DNA of 64,000 nucleotides from Megamerina dolium. Its lineage: Eukaryota; Arthropoda; Insecta; Diptera; Megamerinidae. Each line of letters opens with the position of its first letter. The first letter of the stretch is position 1. Below the pieces are notes generated by a model. That model had not been told where the DNA came from. It saw nothing but the letters and a program-made list of their open reading frames with translations, and searched no databases. Below are positions 36,408 through 47,199 of this stretch, in pieces. Both the position numbers and the translations under genes were made by a program. The DNA lies in contig OY978526.1 in the NCBI GenBank assembly GCA_963854835.1, positions 24,272,334 through 24,336,333 on the forward strand. Reading direction: 5' to 3'.

Positions 36408-36775
36408 AAAATAATAAAAAAATAAATATGTGGCACTTAAAGCCCCAAAGGGCTCATTGGCCGAGCTTCTCTTCCATTACTGTTGTGCGTCTTAAATTTT
36501 GGACAGTATTAGAATGGATCTACTTATTTTAGCCGGTTCCGAACGGCAGAACACTTGTGACATCACTTTTTCTGAGCTTTGTCACAGAGTTCTTTTTAGA
36601 AGCTTTTTCATGGCAAGTTGTTACTGTCGGAAGAATTGCCAGTTGCTTGCCGACAGGTGGGTACCGTTCGAAAGAAAAATCTTTTCGATATTAAATTTGT
36701 TATGCATCAGCGGGGTATTGAACCACGACCTACAGATCAGAAGGCGAACACACTAACCACTGAGCTACGGCACCC
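36408..36775 (-). mobile_element. tRNA-derived SINE, near full length (S3)
   Basis: The minus strand starts GGGTGCCGTAGCTCAGTGG. The A box TAGCTCAGTGG is at 36757-36767 and the B box GGTTCAATACC at 36714-36724. The body of about 290 bp ends GGCTTTAAGTGCCACATA followed by a T/A-rich tail. It is flanked by a 14-bp duplication, CTCTTTTTAACAAA, at 36394-36407 and 36776-36789. About 368 bp. Polymerase III promoter boxes are intact to the eye. Confidence 0.88.
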
Positions 36776-36960
36776 CTCTTTTTAACAAAGCTAACATTAA
36801 ATACAGTAAAAAAAAGAATTTTGTTTACTTTAGTTAATTAAAAAAAAACATTTTTGAACCCTCCTTCACATTAGGTTTGAACTTGGCACCCGACAACATA
36901 TGTCTATTCGAAAATATGACGCAAACATTGAAATAATATCGAAAAAAAAAATTTATAGAA

Positions 36961-37195
36961 ATCAGATTTTCTTGTGAGGGTTAAATCTCCGGCTGAAGCG
37001 CAACTTTAATATTGAAGAGATTTTTCCTATGAACAGTACCCATCTGTGTCAAAGCTCAGAAAAAGTGATGTCACAAGGGTTCTGCAGTTCGGAACCGGCT
37101 AATATAAGCAGGTCCCTTCTAATAATGCCCAACATTTAGAAATGCTGGTAGAGAAGCTCGGACAAAGGGCCCTTCGACGCCACATATGTATTTTT
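36961..37195 (+). mobile_element. tRNA-derived SINE copy with deletions (S4)
   Basis: Matches S3 from just after the B box through GAGATTTTTCC, AAAGCTCAGAAAAAGTGATG, CGGAACCGGCTAA and GAGAAGCTCGGAC to GCCACATATGTATTTTT. It lacks the A-box region and has an internal deletion around 37045. Confidence 0.78.
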
Positions 37196-37204
37196 CTATT
37201 AGAC

Positions 37205-38620
37205 TATCTTTTCAAATTAAAAAAATTTGGGCATTATTGCAAAAATGTTAGGATATTAATGCAGTACAAATTCTAAGCATTCGTCTTATTACATAAAGAT
37301 TTGCTTAATCACTCGATTTTGATATGAAAAATGAATCTAGATTCAAACGATCTTATACACAATTCACTATCTTTATAGCTCGTAAGAAACAATAATTTAA
37401 ATTCAGCTATTTTAGAAGCTAAAGTCTTTTTTGCTATTGGTACAGAAACTGCTTGTGAATTATTCTTAAATGAAATTCAATGGGTGGTAAAATTATTTTT
37501 TAACATTTTCAACGTAATAGAGAAAGCAAAAGCCTTTGAATCTGAGATTTGAGTATCGGGTCATAAACAAATGATATCATAACTTAAGTAGGTAAACCGA
37601 AATAAGACTACCCAGAGTTAACATAATCGTTTTCTCAATAATTTAGTAGGGACGTACCTGTATTGCTTCATTTAGCGAGTCAATATTGCAATGGCGATTT
37701 CTAAATATCACACCATACATAATATTTTATATATATGTATATGTGTAGATACAATATTATATTAGATATCTATTCAATGTGATTTCACAACTTTTATCAT
37801 TCATTCGTAAGAAAGAAAAAAAAAATCATCCAACTACATATAATCAATTTGTACCTACTTAATTACATATTGGGCATTGGTTCAGGTGACAACCAATCAA
37901 AATAACCAAAAATATGAAATAAAAAAATTTATAATTATAACATTTGGTCTTATGCCAATTTAGACGGCATGTCATATGACTATATTGTGTCATCAGCAAA
38001 ATTGCCATTATAATAATATAGCATGTATGTAATATATAGTATATTATGGAATTCATGCATTGAAAATATGATTGTCTACAATTAGCGATTACTTGTTTTT
38101 TTTTTTGGCTCTTATTTTCATTTTTTATTTGATTTGATTTTTTGTTTGGTAATTTCAACACATTATATGCAACTGTTGAAATTGTTAGTACAATAAATTT
38201 AATAAATATTAAAAAAAAGAATAATAATAAAACAATACACATACACACATACATATATATGAGTGCAAATGCACAGACAAACGAGTATATTTGCACGTTT
38301 TATGACATTTCTCATATAACTGATATGACAACAAGAAATCAACCAGCTAAACAGTGACATATAGTAAATTATAATATACTGACTTTATGACTACAACAAG
38401 TAAAAGAAGAAAAACGAATGTAACAAAGAAGAAGAAAAAATGCGGCAGTAATATTCCAAGTAAACAATTAAATATAGTAGACTGTATATAATGCAATTCC
38501 TTTTATTTTCCATTTCTGGTAACCAAAAAAATATTCCTTCTATGTACTAGGTGAGTCAAAAAGTTTTGAAAGCCAAACTGTAAAAATGTTGGGGTTATTC
38601 CTCGATATAATTTAGCTTAT
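37205..38620. other. Unassigned AT-rich DNA
   Basis: The long minus-strand open frame at 37859-38296 is low-complexity (Leu, Phe, Ile, Tyr) and looks like chance in AT-rich sequence. No feature supported. Confidence 0.45.
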
Positions 38621-38639
38621 TATATAAAAATAAGTTTAC

Positions 38640-38990
38640 TGAAAAGTCTAAACCGGCTACCTACAAGATATTTTGTACTATAAAAACCCCATTGGGATTA
38701 AGCATTCTCTGATGTGCTAATGAAAGCTAAAAACTCGCTTATTTACTTTCCGTGAGATCTCCAAAACACTACTCTAAGGCTGCTATAAGAGAAATTGTTT
38801 TCCGCATAGATATTTTTTGCGGTTTGGCAAAAGAAAGCAGTCCATAGGAACCAGATCTAGTGAATAAACAGGATCCTAAAGCAATTCTGAGCGGACTTCC
38901 TCACATTTAGCAGTCACAATAAAATATTGTACAAAATTTCAACTCCATTGACCCAATGAAATATAATTTTCTTTTTGGCATACTAGGTAT
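38640..38990 (-). pseudogene. Mariner-like transposase fragment
   Basis: The minus strand reads DPVYSLDLVPMDCFLLPNRK then KYLCGKQF and a stop. It corresponds to the YSPDLAPCDFFLFP block with the final catalytic Asp (here within MDCF). Different enough from the other mariner pieces in the window to suggest a separate lineage. Confidence 0.75.
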
Positions 38991-39259
38991 TTTTTTGCGA
39001 ATTTCGTTATCCACTTGATCCAAAATGCTTGCAAACTGCCCCTGTTTCTGTGTATATATATTTGTTATAGATGTTTGTACATATCACAACTAAACAAGAA
39101 GACAAAGGTCTGATTTAGCAGTCGAAATAAATATTTTTAAACGCCATTTTGATTCCACTGAATTCGAATTCGATATTGATTTGACTCGATGAGATCGTAT
39201 TTCATTCATAACCTCAATAAAAAAAGTCATGAAAGCTAAAATATTCCAATTTAAATACT

Positions 39260-39860
39260 CAGAATCACCACTAACAGAGATAAAATGTATAACCGACCTC
39301 AATTAATGTGTTCTCTTCAATATTTCTACCGATCCCCATCTTTTACCGAGACCTACATACAAAATTTTACATACAAATTTTTTTTTCAAAATTTGCTACT
39401 CAAGTGATCCTAGACGCATAAAATACATGACTGACCCTGGATAATTTTTACTATTTAATATTTTTTCTGAACAGATTTAACCTCTATATTTCGTTCTTAC
39501 AGCGACTCCCCTACAAAATGAACCTTAAAGCACTCGTAAATCGATAAATAAGCCCATAATTGCTCAAGAAGAGCCCCTAGGGCGATGCAATTTATGACAA
39601 AGCCCCATTAGTTATTCTGTCACAACATTTATCCCGAACATACTTATCCCTTATATTCGCTCCTTAAGGGGGCTTCCCAACAAAATGAACATAAAAGCTC
39701 CTGAATATCGACAAATATCCACATAATTGACAAGGAATCGCCTCTAGAACAATGAAATATATGACTGAACTCCATAAATTGTCCAATGTCAACATTTCCA
39801 TCAAATTTATTTACCCCCCAAATCCACCCCTTAAGTGAGCTTCCCCACAAAATTGAAGTT
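39260..39860 (+). repeat. Tandem array Z2 (unit about 155-167 bp)
   Basis: Cores (CCCCTACAAAATGAAC and variants) near 39353, 39509, 39676 and 39843. Shared segments include ATCGACAAATA, GCCTCTAGAACAATGAAAT and TATGACTGA. Same family as 5466 and 58543. Confidence 0.78.
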
Positions 39861-39869
39861 TTTCAGTTC

Positions 39870-41500
39870 AAACTTCACGCCACAGGTGTCACTTTCAAAA
39901 CAGTTATTTAGCACACCTAGTATGTAAGTACTAAATATAATTGCCTCTAAAATTTTATTACTCTCATTCTAAGTGAGTTTACGATCAAGTGTGTTTGCTT
40001 CGTAATATATAATTGGCCAATAAAATAATAAATTTGTAAATGGACATGTCATTCTATCTGGTGTCATATGAGAATAAATATTAACACGATTGTAATAAGT
40101 AATAGCAATGATATAAATAAAACGGTAGCAAAAATAAAGAATTAACTACTGATATTTTCGCAAAAGACTCTATGCATATTGCTGTCAGTAATTATATGTG
40201 GGAAAAATCATATGCAGATATAGAATAATAAGAATCATAATAATAACTACCCCCATTTGCTTGCTAACAATAAAATAATATTTATTTAAAAATTACTTGT
40301 TATATTTGTCGTGCGGCATCTCAAAACATCTACGCGTAGCAAAACAAAAATATTTATTCTGCTTTTGTTTTATGTACCATATATTGTATATAGTATTCGT
40401 GTACTTCTCGTGTACACGTGACATAAACATATGCGCCTTCTAAGCATGACTCTGAATAATTTCAATTAATTTAGCATTTTAATTAAAACGCAAAATGAGT
40501 TTCGTTAAATAAAATGATGTTGTCGTTTATTTATTGTATTTTGTTTTTGGCAATGTTAACATTGTTGTCTCACTCACTTTTGCTACTAAGTACTGCCGCT
40601 AATCATTCATTTACCTTACCATTCCATACTATCATTCTTATGTCGTAGTATCATGCTACATACATTGTAAATCAACTTGCAATGCTGTGCATCTTATCTC
40701 ATGTAGGTACTACTATGTTGTTTACAGAGAAAGATATAAATATATATATAGGTATGTATACCTACATAAATATTGTACATAAGTATGGTGAACATCATGA
40801 TATCGAATATTTTAACCAAGTCGCATTTTCACTTTTATTTATTATTCCACAAAAAAATATTACAAAAAAAAATATTTGTATTTAAATTTTATTTCTGTAA
40901 ATAAACGCTAAATTATTTTAAGCTAAGAATATTATTTATGATGTAAATATGTACCTATCCATATTTCAGAAAATATATTATACATAGAGCTATAATAAAT
41001 AGCAATGTAACTTCCTACAAGGCAATGATTCCATGTCGAAAAAATCTTTTCTTTTTTCCTTTGAAATATGGTACTTTTGAAAAAGAAAATTAAATAGAAA
41101 GATTATAAATAAATTTTAGATGTCGACATCATTGGTTCTCGAAAATGTCATTACATATTTCCCATTATATGATGCTATAGAATTTGACGAATGAGACTTG
41201 ATTTTTCCTTTACTCTATTATTTCCTCAAAAGGGCGGACAAATAGCAAGCCTGTAAACAATTGCTTTAAGTTTATGGAGAGTATGCTCCACAAGGTCGTC
41301 AATGCCAGATGTTGTTTATGAAATTTCGTTCAAGAGGTTGTGCTCTCAATAATACTTCTCAACCGCGAAAGAGAACTATTAGTAATGGTGACCAAATAAA
41401 GGCATGGATTAAAGCCAAACACGTGGCCAAATTCATGACATTGTATATACAAGAAATATTCATGATTCGAACATCCACGATCACCCCAGGAAGCTAGCAT
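39870..41500. other. Unassigned AT-rich DNA
   Basis: Contains an isolated CACGTGAC at 40415-40422. No gene or recognised repeat. Confidence 0.4.
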
Positions 41501-41804
41501 TCATCAGCTAGTATGATTTTTCAAATAGAAAGCGCTAATCTGACCATGGACCGAATATCAAGCCATCACTCTCAAGAACTCTTGCAAAAGTAACCGAAAA
41601 AATAAAGATTCTGAAATTAGAATGATACTTGTGAGTGATGTCGAAAACCTGACCACGGACTCATGCTCAAAATATTAAACCATCATCCGCAAAATTCTTT
41701 CGAGTCTCATCTCAAAACCATCTACGAAAATATCCCTTAAAAAAATTATGTTTAGAAACAAAGGTTTAGAAAGAAACCTGAAGATGATGGAGGAAATCAT
41801 CAAT

Positions 41805-42340
41805 GGATTCTGATTCAGCGACCCAAAATCCATAAAATATGACTACACTGGCCTCTCGGATGTACTCCTTTTTTTTCGTTTGGATATAACAATCACAACA
41901 ACAACAACAACAACAACAGAAAGTCCAGATGTTTGACAGACCACAGTAGTCGTATTCTATAAAGTTTGGCTAGCTGAATTCGAATCCGTACTCGGATTTA
42001 TGCCACTATCTTCAGATTACTAAAACCCCAGCAAAAATATTGAAAAAAATGAGGATCGGATTCAGCGACCCAAAATCCAAAGTATGCGAATACTCTGGTC
42101 AGTAGAACCTCCTCCCTTTTAAAGCGGTTGTAACAAAAACAACAAGAAAGTAATATATCCAACAGACGGCAGTAGTCGCATTCAGTCAATATTTGTATTA
42201 CTGAATTCGAAACTGCGGTCGAATTGCCATTGTCATCAGGATTCTATTTCCACCTTAAAAACCCCTCTCAAAATAATCGAAAAGATGAAATTTTAGCGGG
42301 TTCAGTGAACCAAAATCGATAGAACATAACTCATCAGGTA
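41805..42340 (+). repeat. Three-unit tandem repeat, about 243 bp
   Basis: GATTCAGCGACCCAAAATCC occurs at 41812 and 42059 and as GTTCAGTGAACCAAAATCG at about 42299 (spacing 247 and 240). Each unit also has CAACAGA, CAGTAGTCG, GAATTCGAA and TCAGATT-like segments. An (AAC)n tract at 41894-41918 lies inside unit 1. Smaller related text lies upstream (41530-41720). Confidence 0.8.
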
Positions 42341-42343
42341 AAT

Positions 42344-42590
42344 GGGTGCAGTAGCTCGGTGGTTAGTGCAATGGCCTTCACATATTTTGGTCGTCGCTTT
42401 AATCCTCGCCTGTGGTAACTTTAATATCGAAAAGATTTTTCTTTCAAACACTACCAATATGTCGGCAAGTAATTGGAAATTTTAACGACAGTAAAAATTT
42501 GCTTTGAAAAGAAGAAGTCTGTGACAAAGCTCATATGATGTCATAAGTGTGCGAGTGAGAGAGGGCAGCTACAATAAGTTTAGCTAACGT
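42344..42590 (+). mobile_element. tRNA-derived SINE copy (S5), 3'-incomplete
   Basis: Starts GGGTGCAGTAGCTCGGTGG (A box at 42352-42362) and continues with TTTAATATCGAAAAGATTTTT, GTCGGCAAGTAATTGG and GTGACAAAGCTCA, all in the body of S3. The GCCACATATTT tail is missing. Confidence 0.78.
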
Positions 42591-42679
42591 AACTGCTCAG
42601 GACCATTGGACATTCTAATTTTGTTTTTTTTTTTTGGGAGGCTGTGTATTCAACGTAAACGATCACGATGTAGTTGTAA

Positions 42680-44400
42680 ATGATGTTGCAATGTTAAAAA
42701 TTTTACTCGAACAACATGCAAATGCATTTTCATGAAATTAAGATTATGTTTTCTGAATGGTTGGATTACAAGGATTTCGTGTTCTATCACAGAACCAGAT
42801 TATTGATTTGGTTGTGCATTGTCGTCAATTACTTACTTATGTGGCCATAACAACCGAATATCGATTTAGGCTGAAAATAACATGCTTCGCCAGCCATCTC
42901 TGTTCTTTGCTAGCTGGCGCCAGTTAGAGATTCCAAGCGCCGTGAGGTTCTTCAGTACTTGGTCTTTCCACCAGATGTTGGGTATTCCTCTTCTGCGTCG
43001 TCCTCCAGCGGGTTCCGAATATAACACCCTCTTAGCTGGAGCGTGTTCTTCCATTCGCTCGACATGACCTAGCCAGCCCAGCCGCTGGATTTTGATGCGC
43101 TTTACTATGTCAATATCGACATACAGCTCGTACAGCTCATGGTTGTACCTTATTCGGTACTCGCCACAAACGCAAATAGGTCCAAAGATCTTGCGTAGGA
43201 CTTTTAACTCGAAAACTCCAAGCATTCGCTCATCTGAGGTGGAAATTGTCCAGGCTTCAGCGCCATATGTTAGGACAGGCATGATGAGAGACTTGTAGGG
43301 TGTAGTTTTCGTTCTTCGAGAGAGGGTTCGACTTCTTAATTGCTTACTTATCCCTGTTTGCAAGAGTGATGCTTCGCAATATTTCCAGGCTGCCGTCATT
43401 ACTGCTGTTAATACTGGTTGCAAGATAAACAAAGTCCCTTACTACTTCAAAAGCGTAGTTGTCAACAGTGACGTGCTGTCCAAGACGCCGGGACTCTTTG
43501 TTTGTTGACACTAAATACTTCGTCTTGCCCTCGTTCACCGTAAGACCCATCCGACGCGGCTCTCTTTCCAACTCTGAGAATGCTGCACTGACTGCTCGCG
43601 TGTTCATGCCGATTATGTCAATATCATCGGCATACACTAACAGCATGACACTTTTGTTGAAGATAGTGCCATTATGTCGTAGATCATCAGCTCGTATTAT
43701 TTTCTCTATAATAAGATAAGATAAGATTTTCTCCTTGAAGAAGTCGCACGATAACGAATCTCCTTGTCTGACACCCCGTTCGGTACTAAACGGTGCGGAG
43801 AGGTCCTTCCCAATTTTCACTGCACCACGGGAGTTATGCAGTGTCAGGAATACCGAACTCAGACATTGTTTCGTAGAGGTAATCCCTTACCGGACTGTCG
43901 AAAGCGGCTTTATAATCAACAAATAGGTGGTGTGTGTCGATCTGTTTTTCTTGGGTCTTGTCCAGGATTTGTCGCAGTGTGAAAATCTGGTCGATGGTGG
44001 ATTTACCAGGTCTGAAGCCACACTGAGAAGGTCCAATCAGGTTGCTGAGCATAGGTTTCAACCTTTCACGCAGTACGCTCGATAGAACCTTGTATGCGAT
44101 GCTCAGGAGACTTATTCCACGGTAGTTGGCGCAAATTGTGGGGTCTCCTTTTTTATGTACAGGACAGAGAACACTGAGCCTCGTCGTCAATTGGATGATT
44201 TAAATACTTATGTTGCAGAAAATCGCCTAAAACTTATCAAACGCAAAGACATAATGTTTCACTACGGTAATATGAAAAGGAAAGTTTTGTGACTAGTCAC
44301 AAATTAGTGCAGCTTTGAAGAGAAGTCAGGCTTTGTCCATTATACTCAGCGGATCTTATTCCATCCATACATCAGCTAAAATATTGTACACAATTTGAAC
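42680..44400 (+). pseudogene. Mariner-like transposase split by a LINE insertion
   Basis: Before the insertion the + strand reads EWLDYKDFVFYH, then in another frame LSQNQIIDLVVHCRQL. After it, DDLNTYVAENRLKLIKRKDI then MFHYGNM and, after stops, LVTN. Rejoined in order these are the WWDYKG, QTINSDVYCQQLDKL, NRKGVIFHHDNA blocks of mariner. The insertion at 42831-44182 carries a 10-bp target duplication. Frameshifts and stops are present besides the insertion. Confidence 0.8.
42831..44182 (-). mobile_element. RTE-like LINE, 5'-truncated copy 1
   Basis: Minus strand. 44190-43834 encodes RT blocks (PVHKKGDPTICANYRGIS, QCGFRPGKSTIDQIF, FVDYKAAFDS). 43820-43344 has GVRQGDSLSCDFF, the catalytic LVYADDIDIIG and KTKYLVST. 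43432-42866 has the C-terminal TLSRRTKTT..KSLIMPVLTYGAEAW, GHVERMEE and GGRRRRG region to the stop. The three pieces are in different frames, with a small TAAGA-type expansion near 43705-43725. The 3' tail is a short AAGT repeat (42831-42840). Flanked by GTCGTCAATT at 42821-42830 and 44183-44192. Clade call (RTE, the CFDP2/BovB-like set) is from memory of motif style. Confidence 0.85.
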
Positions 44401-44409
44401 TATCTTTGG

Positions 44410-45700
44410 ATTTAGCTAAGGGCCTTTCAGTCTACCACTCCCAGGTTAAAAATTATCACATTTATAGTGACATTTAGTGTATACGAACATCCTTAAGACA
44501 AAATCCCAACTATTTCGAAATGCACTTACAATATTCACCAACCGATGCGTACACAATCAAAGGAAGAAAGTTTATCCAGAAGTGTTGCATTCTACAAAAG
44601 AAAAAGTGACACATTTTTGACACCAACACACGCATTTACATGCCTGCAGGTATTTCCCCTTTGTATTGACTGCACACAAACACGATATGTACAAATGCAC
44701 CTTTGCGACAAAATGACGCGTGCATAAAAAAGCACATTCGTCTGTAGACATTGTATTTATTGCTTTCCCATTGTCTTCGTCCCAAAGTGTTATGGTATAC
44801 TCACTCTTACTCTTGAATATCACTACTGCTGGCCATGACGATGATGATGATGATGGCGGACACCAACAAATAGGACCGTATAAATCATAAGTAAACATTT
44901 TGATATTATAATCTTCATTTTAATCCAGCTTGAATAAAAACCGAAAATCAAAGTTTTTCGTCATTTATTTCAGTATGAACGGCGGATTGCCTTTCATGTT
45001 CTTGTCTTTCATATTTTTTGTTTTTTGCTTCTGTTACCTACTACTACTACATACTTTTACTTCCAAAAATTGATGATGGATTACATTTAAACAAACACTA
45101 ACTGATGTCTCATCATTGTTGCTTTTGTATATATAGACATTGGTCGTTCATATGTTTGTAGTACATTTGTGAGTATTTAGTATTTGTTTTTGGCAAACGT
45201 TTACCTATTGATGTACGTACCTACCTACATATAAATCTACTTGTACTACAACAGTGCTGTGGTTCAACGGTGTGAGAGCAGCAACAGCAGCAGCAGCAAT
45301 GTTTCATTGTTATTGTTGGTTTCGGTTTTGATAAGAAATTTATTGGGTGGTTGGCATTTGTCGCCTTAGCTTTGATTTATTAAATAATTACAAACATGCC
45401 ATACTCTGATTGCCATAATAAACAAAATAACAATAAAAACAACAACAACAACAACACAAATCACAGTAGCAACAATGATGGTTGGTTACTGCAACACCGA
45501 CAATAAACTGAAAATGGACGAAAACTGGTTAATTTGTTATTGTTCTTAGGTAATTTGATGGGCATTGATGAGTGACGTAAGCACTGAAGTAACGTCATTG
45601 CGAGGATATTACTGTTTTGATTACTGTCGGAAATGTTATGACGCATTGTTAGAGTCATTTTCAATTCATAGATCGGAGTGAATTGCCAATCGAGTCATTT
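44410..45700. other. Unassigned DNA
   Basis: Mixed composition with AGC and AAC trinucleotide tracts near 45280-45300 and 45435-45455, and a GATGATGATG tract at 44840-44853. No supported gene. Confidence 0.4.
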
Positions 45701-45910
45701 CGCAAGGAATAAAATAAATTATAGCCAGACGGCGCAATGTTCGACGTACTACTTCCCATTCAAGCTGAATTAAGCTGTGATGAATCACCATTGTCTTCGG
45801 CATTGGATCGTTTTTTTGAAAGATATATCTTTAAATCATCCAGTTGGCGACAAAGCACCTCTGAATCAATAATCTGGTTTCGTAATAGAGCGTGACACTC
45901 TCGTTATCCT
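45700..45910 (-). pseudogene. Mariner-like transposase fragment
   Basis: The minus strand reads LLRNQIIDSEVLCRQLDDLK then IYLSKKRSNAEDN. At DNA level it is close to the split mariner at 42780-44200 (ACCAGATTATTGATT, then TGGATGATTTAAA in both), so the two are the same family. Whether the minus-strand open frame at 45925-46182 belongs to it is unclear. Confidence 0.72.
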
Positions 45911-46699
45911 TCATAACAGAAAATTTAACTTAGTTTGGTTAAAATTTTCCTAGGCTTGCCATTCAAACTTATCTTCATCAAACACTTTTTTTTTTGGAAA
46001 TATCTAAATAATCGCCTGTCAAAATCCATACTACTTGAGGCGATGACGATTTCACTAGTATTGTAAAATACGCCACGACTTTTCCAACAATCCAATATCA
46101 CTAAATTATTATCTGGCCAATGCGGCACAATTCTTTTGATCTTATAACTATATGTGGAAGAATTTGGGGGCCGAAAACTCATATTTTTCTATTGATTATT
46201 AATGCTTGCTGCTGATGTTGATTTATGGAGTTAAGTGCTTAGAACTATACAAACGTTATAGACGGAATATAATGCAATTATCATATTTTCAGTTAGTAAG
46301 CTATATGTTAATACCACAATCTATTGCAATTTTGAAATGCAATCTTATATCTATACGTTGGCTTCTTCAATGTCAAAAATCATGTATTTCATTAAAATTC
46401 AACTGACAACTTTAAAACTATGAACGAAAAGTGCAAAGGGGTACGAAGGGACTTTGTAAGCAATTATTTTAAAATCATACAAATTTGCCGTAAAATTAAG
46501 CTAACAAGGACAGTTTATCATCTTTTCTGCAAATTTTTAATCCTCTTCTTACAGAACGAATACTCCTGAATTTGTGAAACAAAATGTGACATGTGGTGCA
46601 GACATCTTCTGCAGATATCTATGCTTTTTTAAGGCCGCTCTAGAGATATGAATACATCACAGACAGACGGATATCTAACTTATATGGTGGTTGTGATAA

Positions 46700-47195
46700 A
46701 ATGACCCATTGGAATTACTTGATTTTTTCCTGCATGAATTTCGCTGTAAGGAGCCTGGCATTTTCATGTAGCAGTGTTAAACTTTTTTGTGGACTAAAGA
46801 AGCTCTCTTTTTTAACAGCTCTAATTGTAGACGATACAACGTAGCAGTTACTGTTTCTTCCGATTTCTCGAATTTTCCCATCACAGTGCCACCACATGAT
46901 CAGTAACATCTTTCCCAACGACAAACTTGAATTAGGAGTGGGTGATTGGGTTTTATTTACAGCTAACCATTGCACCGAACGTTTTATATCATCGTAAAGA
47001 ATTTATTTTTCATTTCCGGCAAAGATACTTCCAAGAAATAGATTTCTGTGAAGTCTGGAAATCGATGAAATACAAATTGATCGACAAACATCTTTATTGA
47101 CATCAGAAATTTATGCGGTACAAATATTCTTTGCCTCTGCAAGTTTTCATATTTCATGTTGCCAGGAGTTAACTTTATATAGTTGACCATGTTGT
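46700..47195 (-). pseudogene. Mariner-like transposase, central part
   Basis: The minus-strand frames carry ENLQRQRIFVPHKFL (end of the HTH domain, WVPH block), FFTMI, stop, NVRCNGWLAVNKT, then SLSLGKMLLIMWWHCDGKI and SPQKSLTLLHENARLLTAKF (catalytic HDNARPHTA block with Asp replaced by Glu). Broken by stops. Upstream and downstream parts were not found. Confidence 0.78.
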
Positions 47196-47199
47196 CTGC

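Noticed and set aside
36700..36777. A genuine tRNA gene on the minus strand
   Set aside because: A and B boxes are present but the sequence continues into a 290-bp body with a T/A tail and target duplication, and the acceptor stem does not close. It is a SINE head.
37859..38296. 145-residue minus-strand open frame
   Set aside because: Low-complexity hydrophobic and Lys/Asn-rich sequence typical of AT-rich chance frames; no recognisable family.
42882..43982. Plus-strand open frames across the LINE
   Set aside because: Complement of the RT coding sequence; the minus strand carries the catalytic motifs.
45925..46182. 85-residue minus-strand open frame between two mariner pieces
   Set aside because: Could be part of a transposase, but I could not match any block; not annotated as a gene.
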